NCBI RefSeq assembly: GCF_002592045.1
Contig: NZ_MEJG01000006.1
Span: 23,211-87,210, forward strand
Reading direction: 5' to 3'
Length of the DNA: 64,000 nt
DNA from: Parasaccharibacter apium
Lineage (GTDB): Bacteria; Pseudomonadota; Alphaproteobacteria; Acetobacterales; Acetobacteraceae
Shown here: positions 1 through 8,895 of the stretch, one piece after another
Layout of the letters: each line of letters starts with the position of its first letter
Numbering within the stretch: position 1 is the stretch's first letter
Translations under genes and position numbers: made by a program
The notes under the pieces: generated by a model
What the model saw: the letters and a program-made list of their open reading frames with translations, nothing else
Databases searched by the model: none
Told to the model about the DNA's origin: nothing

Positions 1-600
1 GATGGGCTTTTTAAAGACCACGCTATCTTCCGCTTAGTGTGGACTAACCTTGCTCCTGTCATACCGGGACGCGTATGGCGGAGCAACCATCCCACACCAG
101 CTCGCCTTAAACGATGGCACAAAACACTTGGCTTAAAAATGGTCTTTAATTTACGCGGACACCGCCAATGTGGGGCAGACGCGTTAGGACGAGAGATGTG
201 CCAGCATATTGGCTTGCCTTATCTTGATATGGCGTTTGAGAGCCGTAATGCACCGCATAAAGACCGTATTTTACGCTTTTACGCCCTTTATACTCAGGCA
301 CAATTTCCCCTACTTTTACATTGTAAATCCGGCGCAGATAGAACAGGCCTCGCCAGCGGTCTTATCATTCTTTTTGAAGGCGGCACGGCAGAGGACGCTC
401 TTAAACAACTCCATTGGCGTTTTCTGCACTTTCATCATTCCCGTACAGGGATATTGGATGCCTTTTTCTTACTTTACCAAAAAACAGCCGAAGGAAGACG
501 GCCTTTTTTAGACTGGGTTCGCTACGATTATAATGAAGACGACCTACGTCATGCTTATCATGCAGGACAATTTAAGCATTTACTGACCTACAGACGATAA
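1..600 (+). CDS. Protein tyrosine phosphatase family protein, 5' end cut off by window
   Basis: The protein carries the Cys-x5-Arg phosphatase signature (HCKSGADRTG, Cys96 and Arg102 counted from the GTG at 37), the P-loop of tyrosine and dual-specificity phosphatases. An upstream segment reads PGRVWRSNHPTPARL, typical of the bacterial 'RSxQP' tyrosine phosphatase group. The frame stays open from base 1 through the GTG at 37, and the residues encoded there (ending HAIFRLVW) fit the usual N-terminus of this group. The true start is therefore probably upstream of the window and the GTG is not the start. The substrate is unknown; relatives act on phosphotyrosine proteins or small phospho-compounds. 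The next gene converges on it with only 8 bases between the stops. Confidence 0.8.
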   Translation, partial: DGLFKDHAIFRLVWTNLAPVIPGRVWRSNHPTPARLKRWHKTLGLKMVFNLRGHRQCGADALGREMCQHIGLPYLDMAFESRNAPHKDRILRFYALYTQAQFPLLLHCKSGADRTGLASGLIILFEGGTAEDALKQLHWRFLHFHHSRTGILDAFFLLYQKTAEGRRPFLDWVRYDYNEDDLRHAYHAGQFKHLLTYRR

Positions 601-608
601 ACACTCCT

Positions 609-1064
609 TTATGGACTACGCGCTATATCTCGGATGAAGTCAAGAAGCTTCTGGCGGTGACGCTCGTCCTTGATACTGTAATAGGCCTTCGCGAGTTCCA
701 ATGTCTCGGGCATCATGAGCAACTCAATCTCACTACCCTCTTTTGCTTTTAAGGATACATCGCTCGTTTTCGATGCTTCCCCTTTTTGGAAAGGGGCTTG
801 CTCCTCCTGTAACCCAACCTCTAGAGGAAGCGTAAAACTGTCCAACTCATCGAAAAAGAAACCAACTGGCACACCTAAGATTTTTGCCATCTCATATAAG
901 CGACCTGCACCGATACGATTTGTCCCGCGCTCATATTTTTGCACCTGCTGGAATGTAATGCCGAGTGCCTTCGCTAACTTCTCCTGCGAGAATTTCCGCA
1001 AGCCTCGTAAAAGGCGGATGCGTCTCCCAACATGCACATCAACAGATGAAGCCATACCAGCCAT
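609..1064 (-). CDS. XRE-family helix-turn-helix transcriptional regulator
   Basis: A 151-residue protein. Residues about 10-68 form a Cro/C1-type helix-turn-helix (VGRRIRLLRGLRKFSQEKLA, then ITFQQVQKYERGTNRIGAGR). It is followed by an acidic, low-complexity linker and a C-terminal helical segment. This layout resembles the single-HTH XRE regulators common in alphaproteobacteria (PhrR/SinR-like), which bind DNA as dimers and often repress their own promoter. The start could be the Met at residue 1 or residue 4. It is transcribed away from lnt, with 115 bases of non-coding sequence between its start and the lnt stop. The target genes cannot be told from sequence. Confidence 0.85.
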   Translation of the reverse strand: MAGMASSVDVHVGRRIRLLRGLRKFSQEKLAKALGITFQQVQKYERGTNRIGAGRLYEMAKILGVPVGFFFDELDSFTLPLEVGLQEEQAPFQKGEASKTSDVSLKAKEGSEIELLMMPETLELAKAYYSIKDERHRQKLLDFIRDIARSP

Positions 1065-1179
1065 CTCAACAACCCCGACAATAACAGGTAAACCAATTCC
1101 TTTTCGCGTAGTGGTTAGTAATTAGTTAATTGTCAGGCTACGTCAATCTATTCCCCGAGTCGAAGGCTCGTTAATACCG

Positions 1180-2706
1180 TTATTCTGCCCATTTTCGTCT
1201 ATAATGCTCCACTATAGCGACCATACTCGCCATAAGAGCCAACATATAAGGGACTGAACGCCCCATTATAGAGAACAATGTCCATCCCTCTGCCGCTGGT
1301 AGAGGGCGGATCAATAATTGCTCTTTTCCCCAACGTGTATGGCCTACATCTCGGCCTCGTGCATCATAAAGAGCCGATATGCCACGGTTATTAACAAATA
1401 CCACAGGTAGCCCTTCTTCTACGGCCCTCATTCTTCCAGTAGCAAGGTGCTGCCGTGGCCCGGCACTATTACCATACCAAGCATCATTAGAGATCGTTAA
1501 TAACCAATCTGGCCGCTGCCCGCGTGCAACAACACTGCCAGAAAATACGATCTCATAGCACACCATAGGGCCGACACGCCCCACAAGAGGTAGGTCCCAT
1601 GTTTTTAATCCTGGTCCCGGCACAATAACTGCCGGTAATAGATGAAATGGTAGAACCCATGGTTCATATTCACCAAATGGAACGAGACGACTTTTATCGT
1701 ACATCGCCTCAATGTGCCCATCAACGGCCAGAGCTATCAAACTATTATACCAACGCCCTTTTCCCGCACGTCGGTCAGATCCTAATAAAACTGGGGCACC
1801 TGCTGCTGCCACAGCAATAAGACGCCGCGCTTCCTCATCCTCATCTAACAAACCAGGGAATGCCGACTCAGGCCATACCACAACAGGCCTATGTCCTGGC
1901 AAAATCGCCCGCGCCTCTGCCACACCTTTTGTCGTCAATTGTAAATACGACTCGAATTGCGCGTATGCCCCATCACGCTCCAGCACATCATCTTCAGCAA
2001 CATTGCCCTGCACAATAACAATGGCAGGATTAGAATGATCTGCTCGTACGATATTATGGTCGAGCCGCCATAGCCCCCACCCACACCATAACCCCGCACA
2101 AACACAAACACTCGTGACAGCCCCTCGCCCTTGCCATAACGCCAAAGACGCCAGCACCACCATAAATGTAAGTCCATCTACCCCTATTAGAGCGGCGGGC
2201 TGAATCAACACATCTCCCACACGACCAGGTAGCTCCAATACGCTCCCTAAAGGATTCCACGGGAAACCAGAAAAATAGAATACACGGGCCATATCAGCCA
2301 ATGTCCAGCTCCCCGCAAACAGCAACATGCGCGGCCACCCCTCAGGGACCAACCGACATAAAAGAGCAGGAACCATAATCAAAGGGGCAATCAACAACGC
2401 AACGCCGGGGGCGGCAAAAGGCACAACCCACCAAAACTCATGCACACGCGTCAACACGGCATTGGTCAGCCAATATAACCCTGCCGTGTGAAACCCCATC
2501 CCCAATAAAAAGCCCCACAAAGCAGCACGCCGCCATGTAGGGGCTACACAAACAGCCCGATAAAATAAGCCTAACGCCACAGGAAGAGCAGGAATAAAAC
2601 AAAGTGGCGGCAAAGCTAATGCCGCTACACAGCCCATCCCCACCATAAATAGGGCACCGCGCCACCCTCCCTGTTGCGGTAGGGAACACAATGCCTTCAT
2701 CCTCAT
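1180..2706 (-). CDS. lnt: Apolipoprotein N-acyltransferase
   Basis: Lnt adds the third acyl chain to the N-terminal cysteine of lipoproteins in the inner membrane. The N-terminal half (about residues 15-225) has a series of hydrophobic segments. The C-terminal half is a carbon-nitrogen hydrolase domain with the expected triad: Glu in WPESAFPG, Lys in YDKSRLVPFGEYEP and Cys in VCYEIVF. The length of 508 residues is normal for the family. Starts at residue 1 or 3 (both Met) are possible. It lies just downstream of the OlsB-like gene (gap 25), so the two envelope lipid genes may be cotranscribed. lspA, the preceding step of lipoprotein maturation, lies at 20100. Confidence 0.95.
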   Translation of the reverse strand: MRMKALCSLPQQGGWRGALFMVGMGCVAALALPPLCFIPALPVALGLFYRAVCVAPTWRRAALWGFLLGMGFHTAGLYWLTNAVLTRVHEFWWVVPFAAPGVALLIAPLIMVPALLCRLVPEGWPRMLLFAGSWTLADMARVFYFSGFPWNPLGSVLELPGRVGDVLIQPAALIGVDGLTFMVVLASLALWQGRGAVTSVCVCAGLWCGWGLWRLDHNIVRADHSNPAIVIVQGNVAEDDVLERDGAYAQFESYLQLTTKGVAEARAILPGHRPVVVWPESAFPGLLDEDEEARRLIAVAAAGAPVLLGSDRRAGKGRWYNSLIALAVDGHIEAMYDKSRLVPFGEYEPWVLPFHLLPAVIVPGPGLKTWDLPLVGRVGPMVCYEIVFSGSVVARGQRPDWLLTISNDAWYGNSAGPRQHLATGRMRAVEEGLPVVFVNNRGISALYDARGRDVGHTRWGKEQLLIRPLPAAEGWTLFSIMGRSVPYMLALMASMVAIVEHYRRKWAE

Positions 2707-2731
2707 GATGGGGAACCCCTATTAACTGCTC

Positions 2732-3676
2732 TTAATCTAACGCGTCCCGCAGACGACGCTCATAATGCCGATAATATTTATCAGCCAATAACTCGCTCTT
2801 TACCAAAATAGCAACGTCGGTCGTATTAAATTGCTCATCAACAACAGCACCATCCCCGACATAACCACCCAGGCGTAAATACCCCTTAATAAGGGGAGGA
2901 AGCTTGCTTAAACAACGACGACGATCCAACGTTGTAGGGTCCGTCCGTAACATAGTTACGTAACGCTCTGGCAATGCCTTTACCCGTAATACGGGGGGAG
3001 CCAGATGATTATGATACAGCCATGTTAATTCCTCATCCATGCTCTCTGGAGCGGTACCGGGCAAACTGGCACAGCCAAAAAGAACATCAATCCGATGGAG
3101 GAAGATATAAGACGCAATACCGCGCCACAGCAGTTGCATCGCTGCCCGACTACGATATTCACGCGCAACACAGGAGCGTCCCACCTCCAATAGACGCCCT
3201 GGGAAGTCCGTCAAACATGAAATATCGTATTCATCTGCTGTGTAGAACCGATCCTTCGGGCCGAGCAGATCAGAGCGCAATAAGCGATACGTCCCCACAA
3301 CAGCCGGCGCACGATCACTCCGCGCGTGATCGACCACAAGGAGATGATCAGCAATTTCATCAAACTTATCGGCATCCAAGCGAGTCTTTAACGCTTGTTC
3401 ACTGGGATGTGCGCCCATTTCCTCAAAGAAAACACGGTAACGTAAGGCTTGTGCGGCGCGAATTTCCTCTTCACTCGTCGCTAAACGAACCCCTAAATTC
3501 CCGCCTCGTAATTCCTGAAAGCCACCATCACGATTTAACGCCAGCGTCGCCAACGTATCCATCTGTCGCCGCGTTCTCTCACTGCTGACAAAACCGCTAA
3601 CGCGTCCCCCTACTGCACGAGCAGGAGAGATGGCTTCCACAGCTATATCACGATCAAGCACACTCTTTCCGGTCAT
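2732..3676 (-). CDS. OlsB-like GNAT acyltransferase (putative ornithine N-acyltransferase)
   Basis: A 314-residue GNAT-fold protein with the features of the hemolysin-like/OlsB group: GVRLATSEEEIRAAQALRYR leading to FFEEMG, a long acyltransferase core, and LEVGRSCVAREYR, the acyl-ACP binding region. OlsB transfers a 3-hydroxyacyl chain from ACP to ornithine, the first step in making ornithine lipids, which are common in alphaproteobacteria. No olsA is adjacent. The N-terminal 45 residues are not conserved-looking, so a later start is possible. It sits 6 bases downstream of fur and 25 upstream of lnt on the same strand. The specific substrate is inferred from family likeness. Confidence 0.75.
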   Translation of the reverse strand: MTGKSVLDRDIAVEAISPARAVGGRVSGFVSSERTRRQMDTLATLALNRDGGFQELRGGNLGVRLATSEEEIRAAQALRYRVFFEEMGAHPSEQALKTRLDADKFDEIADHLLVVDHARSDRAPAVVGTYRLLRSDLLGPKDRFYTADEYDISCLTDFPGRLLEVGRSCVAREYRSRAAMQLLWRGIASYIFLHRIDVLFGCASLPGTAPESMDEELTWLYHNHLAPPVLRVKALPERYVTMLRTDPTTLDRRRCLSKLPPLIKGYLRLGGYVGDGAVVDEQFNTTDVAILVKSELLADKYYRHYERRLRDALD

Positions 3677-3682
3677 ACGAAA

Positions 3683-4204
3683 CTACTTACCCCTATGCCC
3701 GGTCTGAGTAACATTGGAAGGTGCAGATGCCTTTTTATCACCATTAATGCGCCGTCCAAACAACTCAGCGCGATGGGACATAAGGTCAAAACCCAACTCA
3801 GCGGCAATCCTTGCCAGCAACCCTACCAGCTCATCATTCTCAAATTCGATCACATTACCACTATCAACATCTATAAGATGGTAATGGTGCCCGTTTTCAC
3901 TTGCCTCGTAGCGCGCGCGGCCTCCACCAAAATCCCGCCGCTCTAAAATCCCTTTCTCTTCTAACAAGCGTACTGTCCGATACACAGTCGCTACAGAGAT
4001 GCGACTATCTAATGCAGATGCACGGCGGTACAGTTCCTCCACATCAGGATGGTCCTCCGCCTCCGACAAAACGCGCGCAATTACGCGCCGCTGGCCTGTC
4101 ATTTTTAAGCCATGCTTGACGCAAAGACGCGCAATGGGGGAATCCCCCACTACGCCATCGGGCGTTTCAGTCTCACGCCCCATCTTTTTTGTGCTCATCA
4201 CCAT
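3683..4204 (-). CDS. fur: Fur-family metal-responsive transcriptional regulator
   Basis: A 173-residue Fur-family repressor: an N-terminal winged helix (KMTGQRRVIARVLSEAEDHP, SVATVYRTVRLLEEKGI) and a C-terminal metal-binding dimerisation domain (HHYHLIDVDSGNVIEFEND). The HHxH cluster that binds the regulatory metal is present. The two cysteines of the E. coli Fur CxxC are replaced by Asp and Ser (IDVDS), and there is no C-terminal cysteine pair, so the structural zinc site is absent, as in many alphaproteobacterial Fur/Mur proteins. It could sense iron or manganese. The first ATG at 4204 is used here; an ATG at 4198 is equally possible. Confidence 0.88.
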   Translation of the reverse strand: MVMSTKKMGRETETPDGVVGDSPIARLCVKHGLKMTGQRRVIARVLSEAEDHPDVEELYRRASALDSRISVATVYRTVRLLEEKGILERRDFGGGRARYEASENGHHYHLIDVDSGNVIEFENDELVGLLARIAAELGFDLMSHRAELFGRRINGDKKASAPSNVTQTGHRGK

Positions 4205-4322
4205 ACTGATGATCTACCCGATTATGATACGGTTTGTCCAACATACATCACAACCGGGACCGGCACCCTCCTTTTATTTCTCAACCAGCTTAAATTTCCT
4301 ACAGGAATAACCCGGTAAGTTT

Positions 4323-4772
4323 TTACTGGCTGCTGCTCTCATCACGACGACGCCCTAAACCAATACGCCGTGCCAAAGATGAACGATGGTTAGCATAATT
4401 TGGAGCAACCATTGGGTATTCCGCTGGTAAACCCCACCGCTCCCGATATTCCTGAGGGGTCATGTTATACGCTGTTTTAAGATGGCGGCGCAGTAACTTC
4501 AGCTTTTTACCATCCTCAAGACAAATAATGTAATCTGGGAATACCGACTTCCGCGGCGGTACTGCCGGTACAGGTTTTTCTGGCTCTACTTCAGTCGGAA
4601 GCCCTGCACTAGCTAATGCACCATGAACGGACCGAACAAGATCGGGCAATGCCTCAGAGGCGACATCATGACTACTTACATAAGCGGTAATGATCTGTGC
4701 TGTAAGCTGGCGCAGATCCTGCATTTCTGTCTCAGACGACATAAATAGTTGACTCCTAAGAAATTTATTCAC
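4323..4772 (-). CDS. mucR: MucR/Ros family transcriptional regulator
   Basis: MucR/Ros proteins are small alphaproteobacterial repressors of exopolysaccharide and surface genes that bind AT-rich DNA. The C-terminal block (FPDYIICLEDGKKLKLLRRH, then YNMTPQEYRERWGLP and YPMVAPNYANHRS) is diagnostic. The Ros zinc finger is Cys-x2-Cys-x9-His-x3-His. Here the second position is Asp and the last is Ala (HLKTA), so only one Cys and one His remain. Some rhizobial Ml proteins of this family fold without zinc, so function is plausible. A 408-base AT-rich non-coding stretch lies upstream, fitting the autoregulation seen in the family. Confidence 0.9.
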   Translation of the reverse strand: MNKFLRSQLFMSSETEMQDLRQLTAQIITAYVSSHDVASEALPDLVRSVHGALASAGLPTEVEPEKPVPAVPPRKSVFPDYIICLEDGKKLKLLRRHLKTAYNMTPQEYRERWGLPAEYPMVAPNYANHRSSLARRIGLGRRRDESSSQ

Positions 4773-5180
4773 GTTTATACCTTACTATAGGAAAAATACA
4801 ACAAGGAAAAATTCCTTTTCCCTAATAGTTACAGCCTATTGCTAACATAGACCTGCTAACCCGTTTATAAAATGCTCAACATCAATAAAAATTACATTGT
4901 AAAGCTGTTATATTCCCCCTTATATATCATACCACGACACTCTATCGGGGAATGTTTTACGCTTTCTATTTGTTAATTATTTATTAACCTATATATTATT
5001 TCCTATTCCCTGCTTTTATATAATAAACATTCGCCCTATGCACCTATGATACATAGGGAAACTCTCCAACTTATGGCTGTTAACGCAAGGAGGACGTATA
5101 GTTCTTTAATTCTTATTAACTACGCACAAAGAAACCTTATAACCCTCAAAGAATTTATCGAGTCATCTTACAGAAAATTA
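4773..5180. promoter_or_regulatory. AT-rich intergenic region upstream of mucR
   Basis: This 408-base stretch between the mucR start and the rimI stop has no credible coding frame and is markedly more AT-rich than its surroundings. It should hold the mucR promoter and, by family analogy, MucR autoregulatory sites. Two inverted repeats are visible: CCCTATG at 5034-5040 with CATAGGG at 5052-5058 (loop 11), and ATTCCCC at 4912-4918 with GGGGAAT at 4947-4953, followed by GTTTT. The second could be a weak rightward terminator of an unannotated small RNA. No promoter hexamers are assigned with confidence. Confidence 0.45.
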
Positions 5181-5708
5181 CTATTTTGTATCGGGTAAAA
5201 ACCTTAAAAGGCGAGCGTCCTCACCATCATCATAATAGCATGATCGTATCGCTACCTGTTGAAACCCTGTCTGTTCGTACAAAAGACGCGCTTTATGATT
5301 CCCGCGCCTTACTTCTAAGAACAGAGTTATTCCTTCATCGTGCGCTCTTTGAACGAGGTGTCCTAACAAATGTCGTGCTACCCCACGTCGCCGCCAATGA
5401 GGATGAACGCCAAGGCTTAAAATCTCCCCTTCATCCAACACAAAGCGGCACACTATAAAACCTACCGGTAATGCCTCTGCTGGCTCTTCCTCAGCTATTT
5501 GATAAGCCTTAATGCAAACAAGCCAGGCTTCCACACCCGGCATTGTTAAAACCTGCTCAAACGCTGTTTGCGTCCAAGGCTCATGCCCCGCAAAAGCAGC
5601 ATGATGTAAGCTTGATAAAAGGGGCGCGGCCTCCACACTTACTTGTGTGAGTGTAAAGATCGCTTCCTCTTTGCCAGCATAATTCAACACAGTGTCTTTT
5701 TGTCGCAC
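5181..5708 (-). CDS. rimI: Ribosomal protein S18-alanine N-acetyltransferase (RimI-like)
   Basis: A GNAT acetyltransferase of 175 residues. The acetyl-CoA motif A is visible as LGVHPHWRRRGVARHLLGHL, followed by LFLEVRRGNHKARLLYEQTG and a C-terminal YYDDGEDARLL, matching RimI (which ends with a similar YxxPxEDAxxM/L). RimI acetylates the N-terminal alanine of ribosomal protein S18. The gene follows tsaB with a 2-base gap, the frequent bacterial tsaB-rimI pairing, which supports the call. The listed start is a GTG at 5708; a GTG about 23 codons later is an alternative. Confidence 0.88.
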   Translation of the reverse strand: MRQKDTVLNYAGKEEAIFTLTQVSVEAAPLLSSLHHAAFAGHEPWTQTAFEQVLTMPGVEAWLVCIKAYQIAEEEPAEALPVGFIVCRFVLDEGEILSLGVHPHWRRRGVARHLLGHLVQRAHDEGITLFLEVRRGNHKARLLYEQTGFQQVAIRSCYYDDGEDARLLRFLPDTK

Positions 5709-5710
5709 TA

Positions 5711-6394
5711 TCAGCGCGGGGCTAGACGAAGGCCACCAGCAGGGGGCCGTGCTTCGGGCGGGTCGATATAAAGGGGCTCTAACGCATAAAATTGCGGCGT
5801 TTGTAGGCCCTCAATCGCTGCTTGGAAAATACCTTCCGCCGTGGGGGCGGCTAATGGCAACCGCTCACTTTCACCCCCTAAGCGTGCCTCTCCCATCGCG
5901 CCTGTTAGCTCCGGCAACGCATCCTCCCCATACACAGCATCACCAGCAATGGCGGACCATAAGCCAGGGGATATCTCTTCCACCGGCAAGGCATAAGCCG
6001 CATTACCGGGAGGGTCCACAAAAACACGTCCGCGCCGTGCGAGGCAGAGAATCGTTGCATCATCCCGTTGCAGACTCGCTCGCATGGCATCACCCAGACG
6101 AACCCCAACACCCTGACATGACCAGCCCCGTGCCAGTCCGGCGGCTAAAGAGAGAGAGGCGCGTAAACCAGTAAAAGACCCCGGCCCGATAATCGCTGCA
6201 AGCAAATCGGGCGGGTGAGACCAACCCGCTTGTGCTAGTAAAGCCTGCACTGTAGGAGCAAAACGCTCTGATGCGCCACGCCCTGCTAAGCTCTGCTGGG
6301 CGATAACCGTACCGCCCTCCAACAAAGCGATAAGATTACTCAAGCCCCGACCGGCCCCAGCCCCATTTAAAACCAAGCACCGCTCGGGCTTCAT
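5711..6394 (-). CDS. tsaB: tRNA threonylcarbamoyladenosine biosynthesis protein TsaB
   Basis: TsaB is the ASKHA-fold partner that dimerises with TsaD in making the universal t6A37 modification of ANN-decoding tRNAs. The conserved GPGSFTGLRASLSLAAGLAR motif is present near residue 75, and the N-terminus (KPERCLVLNGAGAG) fits the family, although the usual Asp-Thr-Ser is replaced. The ATG at 6394 is preferred over the upstream GTG at 6400 because it overlaps the TGA of the preceding nitroreductase gene as ATGA, a translational coupling signature. rimI follows 2 bases downstream. Confidence 0.9.
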   Translation of the reverse strand: MKPERCLVLNGAGAGRGLSNLIALLEGGTVIAQQSLAGRGASERFAPTVQALLAQAGWSHPPDLLAAIIGPGSFTGLRASLSLAAGLARGWSCQGVGVRLGDAMRASLQRDDATILCLARRGRVFVDPPGNAAYALPVEEISPGLWSAIAGDAVYGEDALPELTGAMGEARLGGESERLPLAAPTAEGIFQAAIEGLQTPQFYALEPLYIDPPEARPPAGGLRLAPR

Positions 6395-7029
6395 AACCAC
6401 AAGCAGGCCTCATCCATCGGTAAGCGAGGAGCGCGAGGGCGGGGTTCTATAGCCTCATCAGGATAGCCCAAAGCGACTAGAAAATTCGCCCGCCATCCTT
6501 TTTTACGGAAGCATTGCTCCTCCACCATCATGGCATCAAAACCCGACATTGGCCGCACTGCCAGCCCTAAAGCACGGGCTGCCATGATGAGATACGCCCC
6601 TTGCAACGTCCCATTGCGAAAAGCCGTCTCATCACTCAACCCTACATCGGCAGCAAACCAATCACGCAGACCCGGCAATGGGTTGAGTGTTTTAAGCTGC
6701 TCGAAGAATAAAGGATCATACCCCACAACCACCAATACGGGGGCGGCCATGGCACGCTCTACATTGCCAAGGGACAAAGCGGGACGAATCGCCTCGCGCG
6801 CCTCTTGGGTTTGTAGAAACGCAAAACGTGCGGGAGAACAATTACCAGAGGTTGGACCGAGTTTGAGCAGATCATAAAGCTGATGCAACACATCATCCCC
6901 CACGGCCTTAGTGGAGAACCCCTCCGCCGTGCGGCAATGGGTAAAAAGCGCCTCCGCAAGGAGGGGGCTTTTAGGCTGTTCTGGCCGTTGTTCGTCAGGC
7001 GACTCGCCTGCTGGGGAGGATGTTGTCAT
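6391..7029 (-). CDS. Nitroreductase family protein, malonic semialdehyde reductase (RutE/HadB-like)
   Basis: A 212-residue FMN-dependent nitroreductase-fold protein. It carries GPTSGNCSPARFAFLQ, GAYLIMAARALGLAVRPMSG and FLVALGYPDE, all typical of the RutE/HadB subfamily, which reduces malonic semialdehyde to 3-hydroxypropionate in pyrimidine catabolism. No other rut gene is nearby, so the role may instead be general reduction of aldehydes or nitro compounds. The stop overlaps the tsaB start and the gene begins 6 bases after the NifU-like gene, so all four leftward genes (7617 to 5181) probably form one operon. Confidence 0.82.
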   Translation of the reverse strand: MTTSSPAGESPDEQRPEQPKSPLLAEALFTHCRTAEGFSTKAVGDDVLHQLYDLLKLGPTSGNCSPARFAFLQTQEAREAIRPALSLGNVERAMAAPVLVVVGYDPLFFEQLKTLNPLPGLRDWFAADVGLSDETAFRNGTLQGAYLIMAARALGLAVRPMSGFDAMMVEEQCFRKKGWRANFLVALGYPDEAIEPRPRAPRLPMDEACLWL

Positions 7030-7035
7030 GAGCGT

Positions 7036-7617
7036 TTACTCCTCTACCGGTTCCACCGCTGTCACCTCTGGCACATAATGGCGTAACATATTCTCTACCC
7101 CGTGGCGCAATGTCGCACGAGAGGACGGGCAGCCAGAGCAAGCCCCCTGCATACTAAGATACACCACCCCTTCACGATACCCACGAAAGACAATATCCCC
7201 CCCATCACTGGCTACGGCGGGGCGCACCCGTGTATCCAAAAGCTCCTTCACTTGGGCAACAATCTCGGCATCTTCGGGTGAAATATCCGCTTCTGGAGCG
7301 GCAATCTCCCCTGTAAGAGCAGGTTGCCCCTCTTTAAAGAAATCCGTCAAAGTAACGAGAATACGAGGACGTAACGCAGACCAATCCGCCGCATCATCCT
7401 TTGTAACAGAGACAAAGTCACGTCCCAGAAAAACGCGTTTCACATCCCCCATACCAAACAATGCATCAGCCAATGCGGAGCGACCTGCTACGAGGCCTGC
7501 CTCTGCAAAATCAACCGAAGGACGCGTCCCCGTCACATCGCGACCTGGCAGAAATTTCAACGTTGCAGGGTTAGGGGTATCTTCAGTCTCAATCATCATA
7601 AGGGTATCTTGTGTCAT
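7036..7617 (-). CDS. NifU family iron-sulfur cluster scaffold/carrier protein
   Basis: A 193-residue two-domain Nfu protein. The N-terminal Nfu_N domain reads ETEDTPNPATLKFLPGRDV. The C-terminal NifU domain holds the Fe-S cluster binding CxxC (GACSGCPSS) near residue 163, preceded by RVRPAVASDGGDIVFRGYRE. Such proteins carry [4Fe-4S] clusters to client apoproteins. The start at 7617 has an upstream AGAGAGG ribosome binding site; Met7 or Met8 would also fit the family N-terminus. It heads the leftward cluster ending with rimI, and shares a 168-base divergent promoter region with the aldolase gene. Confidence 0.92.
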   Translation of the reverse strand: MTQDTLMMIETEDTPNPATLKFLPGRDVTGTRPSVDFAEAGLVAGRSALADALFGMGDVKRVFLGRDFVSVTKDDAADWSALRPRILVTLTDFFKEGQPALTGEIAAPEADISPEDAEIVAQVKELLDTRVRPAVASDGGDIVFRGYREGVVYLSMQGACSGCPSSRATLRHGVENMLRHYVPEVTAVEPVEE

Positions 7618-7785
7618 AATAGCCTCTCTTATCAGATACTCAGCACGATGAGCACCTTTTTATGCAAGCCGATGCTGCTACAATGGACCTTTATAGTCCT
7701 ATTTTTCTAGACTATATATCCTGCTAACAAAACAGGCTATGCTTGTCAGCGTCGGCTTTTGCCCTCCTCTATGAAGAATCCTTAG

Positions 7786-8895
7786 ATGTCTGCGTCTATA
7801 TCTCCCCCCTCTGCGACAACACCCATCACACCCGGCGTTGTTACTGGGGCAGCGTATAAAGCCCTTATACAACGCTGCCGTTTGGGCCGTTATGCTCTCC
7901 CTGCGGTGAATGTTAGTAGCTCGACCACGGCCAATATGGCCCTAGAGGCAGCACGGCGGAATCGTGCGGACATCATCATCCAAATTTCTGCCGGTGGGGC
8001 GCAATTTTATGCCGGGCGCGGCTTGCCGGATAAGCAACAGGCTCACATCCTTGGTGCTGTTGCTTTAGCACGACATGTTCATCTTCTAGCGCGTCATTAT
8101 GGTGTAGCGGTCATCCTCCATACAGACCATGCAAACCGGCCTTTATTGGGCTGGTTGGAGGGGCTGATTGAGGAAAATCGTCAGCATTATGGGCAAACAG
8201 GCCAGCCGCTTTTCTCCTCCCATATGCTAGACCTCTCTACGGAACCATTGGAGCAGAACATCGCCACCGCCGCCACGCTTTTGCAAAAACTCACCCCTCT
8301 CGGCATAGGGTTGGAAATTGAGCTTGGCATCACCGGTGGGGAAGAAGATGGCATCGGTACAGAGCTTACCGGCCATCATGCCGCAAAAAACCCAGAGCTT
8401 TATACAGAGCCGGAAGATGTTCTCACCGCATGGAAGGCTCTCTCCCCTTTAGGGATGCTCTCCATCGCGGCCTCTTTTGGTAATGTGCATGGCGTCTATA
8501 AACCCGGCAATGTGTGCCTCCGCCCCTCTATTTTGCGCGATTCACAGGCTCTTATCGCTACGACATTTCAAACCGAGCCTAACCCGGTCCCGCTCGTTTT
8601 TCATGGTGGGTCAGGCTCGGATGAGCAGGATATCCGCCACGCTGTGGATTATGGTGTCTTTAAACTCAATATCGATACTGATACGCAATTTGCCTATGCC
8701 CAGGGTGTTGCGACCTATATTGATGCTCATAAAGAAGCTTTTCGCCGCCAAGTGGCACCTGACACGGGACGGCCGCTCAAACATGAATATGATATTCGTA
8801 ACTGGATGCGCGCAGGAGAAGAACACTGCATCGCCCGCCTCACACGCGCCTTTGATGTCCTCGGCAGCCGTGGGAAAAGCGTTGTCGCCCCTTAG
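7786..8895 (+). CDS. fba: Class II fructose-bisphosphate aldolase
   Basis: A 369-residue zinc aldolase that cleaves fructose 1,6-bisphosphate to glyceraldehyde 3-phosphate and dihydroxyacetone phosphate. Visible family signatures are the zinc ligand region ILHTDHANRPLL, the active-site/zinc region EIELGITGGEEDG, the phosphate-binding VFHGGSGSDEQDI, and FKLNIDTDTQFAYA. The length and the long insert around residue 120 fit the E. coli FbaA type (class IIa). It is transcribed alone and rightward, divergent from the NifU-like gene. Confidence 0.95.
   Translation: MSASISPPSATTPITPGVVTGAAYKALIQRCRLGRYALPAVNVSSSTTANMALEAARRNRADIIIQISAGGAQFYAGRGLPDKQQAHILGAVALARHVHLLARHYGVAVILHTDHANRPLLGWLEGLIEENRQHYGQTGQPLFSSHMLDLSTEPLEQNIATAATLLQKLTPLGIGLEIELGITGGEEDGIGTELTGHHAAKNPELYTEPEDVLTAWKALSPLGMLSIAASFGNVHGVYKPGNVCLRPSILRDSQALIATTFQTEPNPVPLVFHGGSGSDEQDIRHAVDYGVFKLNIDTDTQFAYAQGVATYIDAHKEAFRRQVAPDTGRPLKHEYDIRNWMRAGEEHCIARLTRAFDVLGSRGKSVVAP

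Noticed and set aside
2974..3588. Rightward 204-codon frame opposite the OlsB-like gene
   Set aside because: It lies wholly antisense to a recognisable acyltransferase, has composition atypical of a protein, and has no ribosome site.
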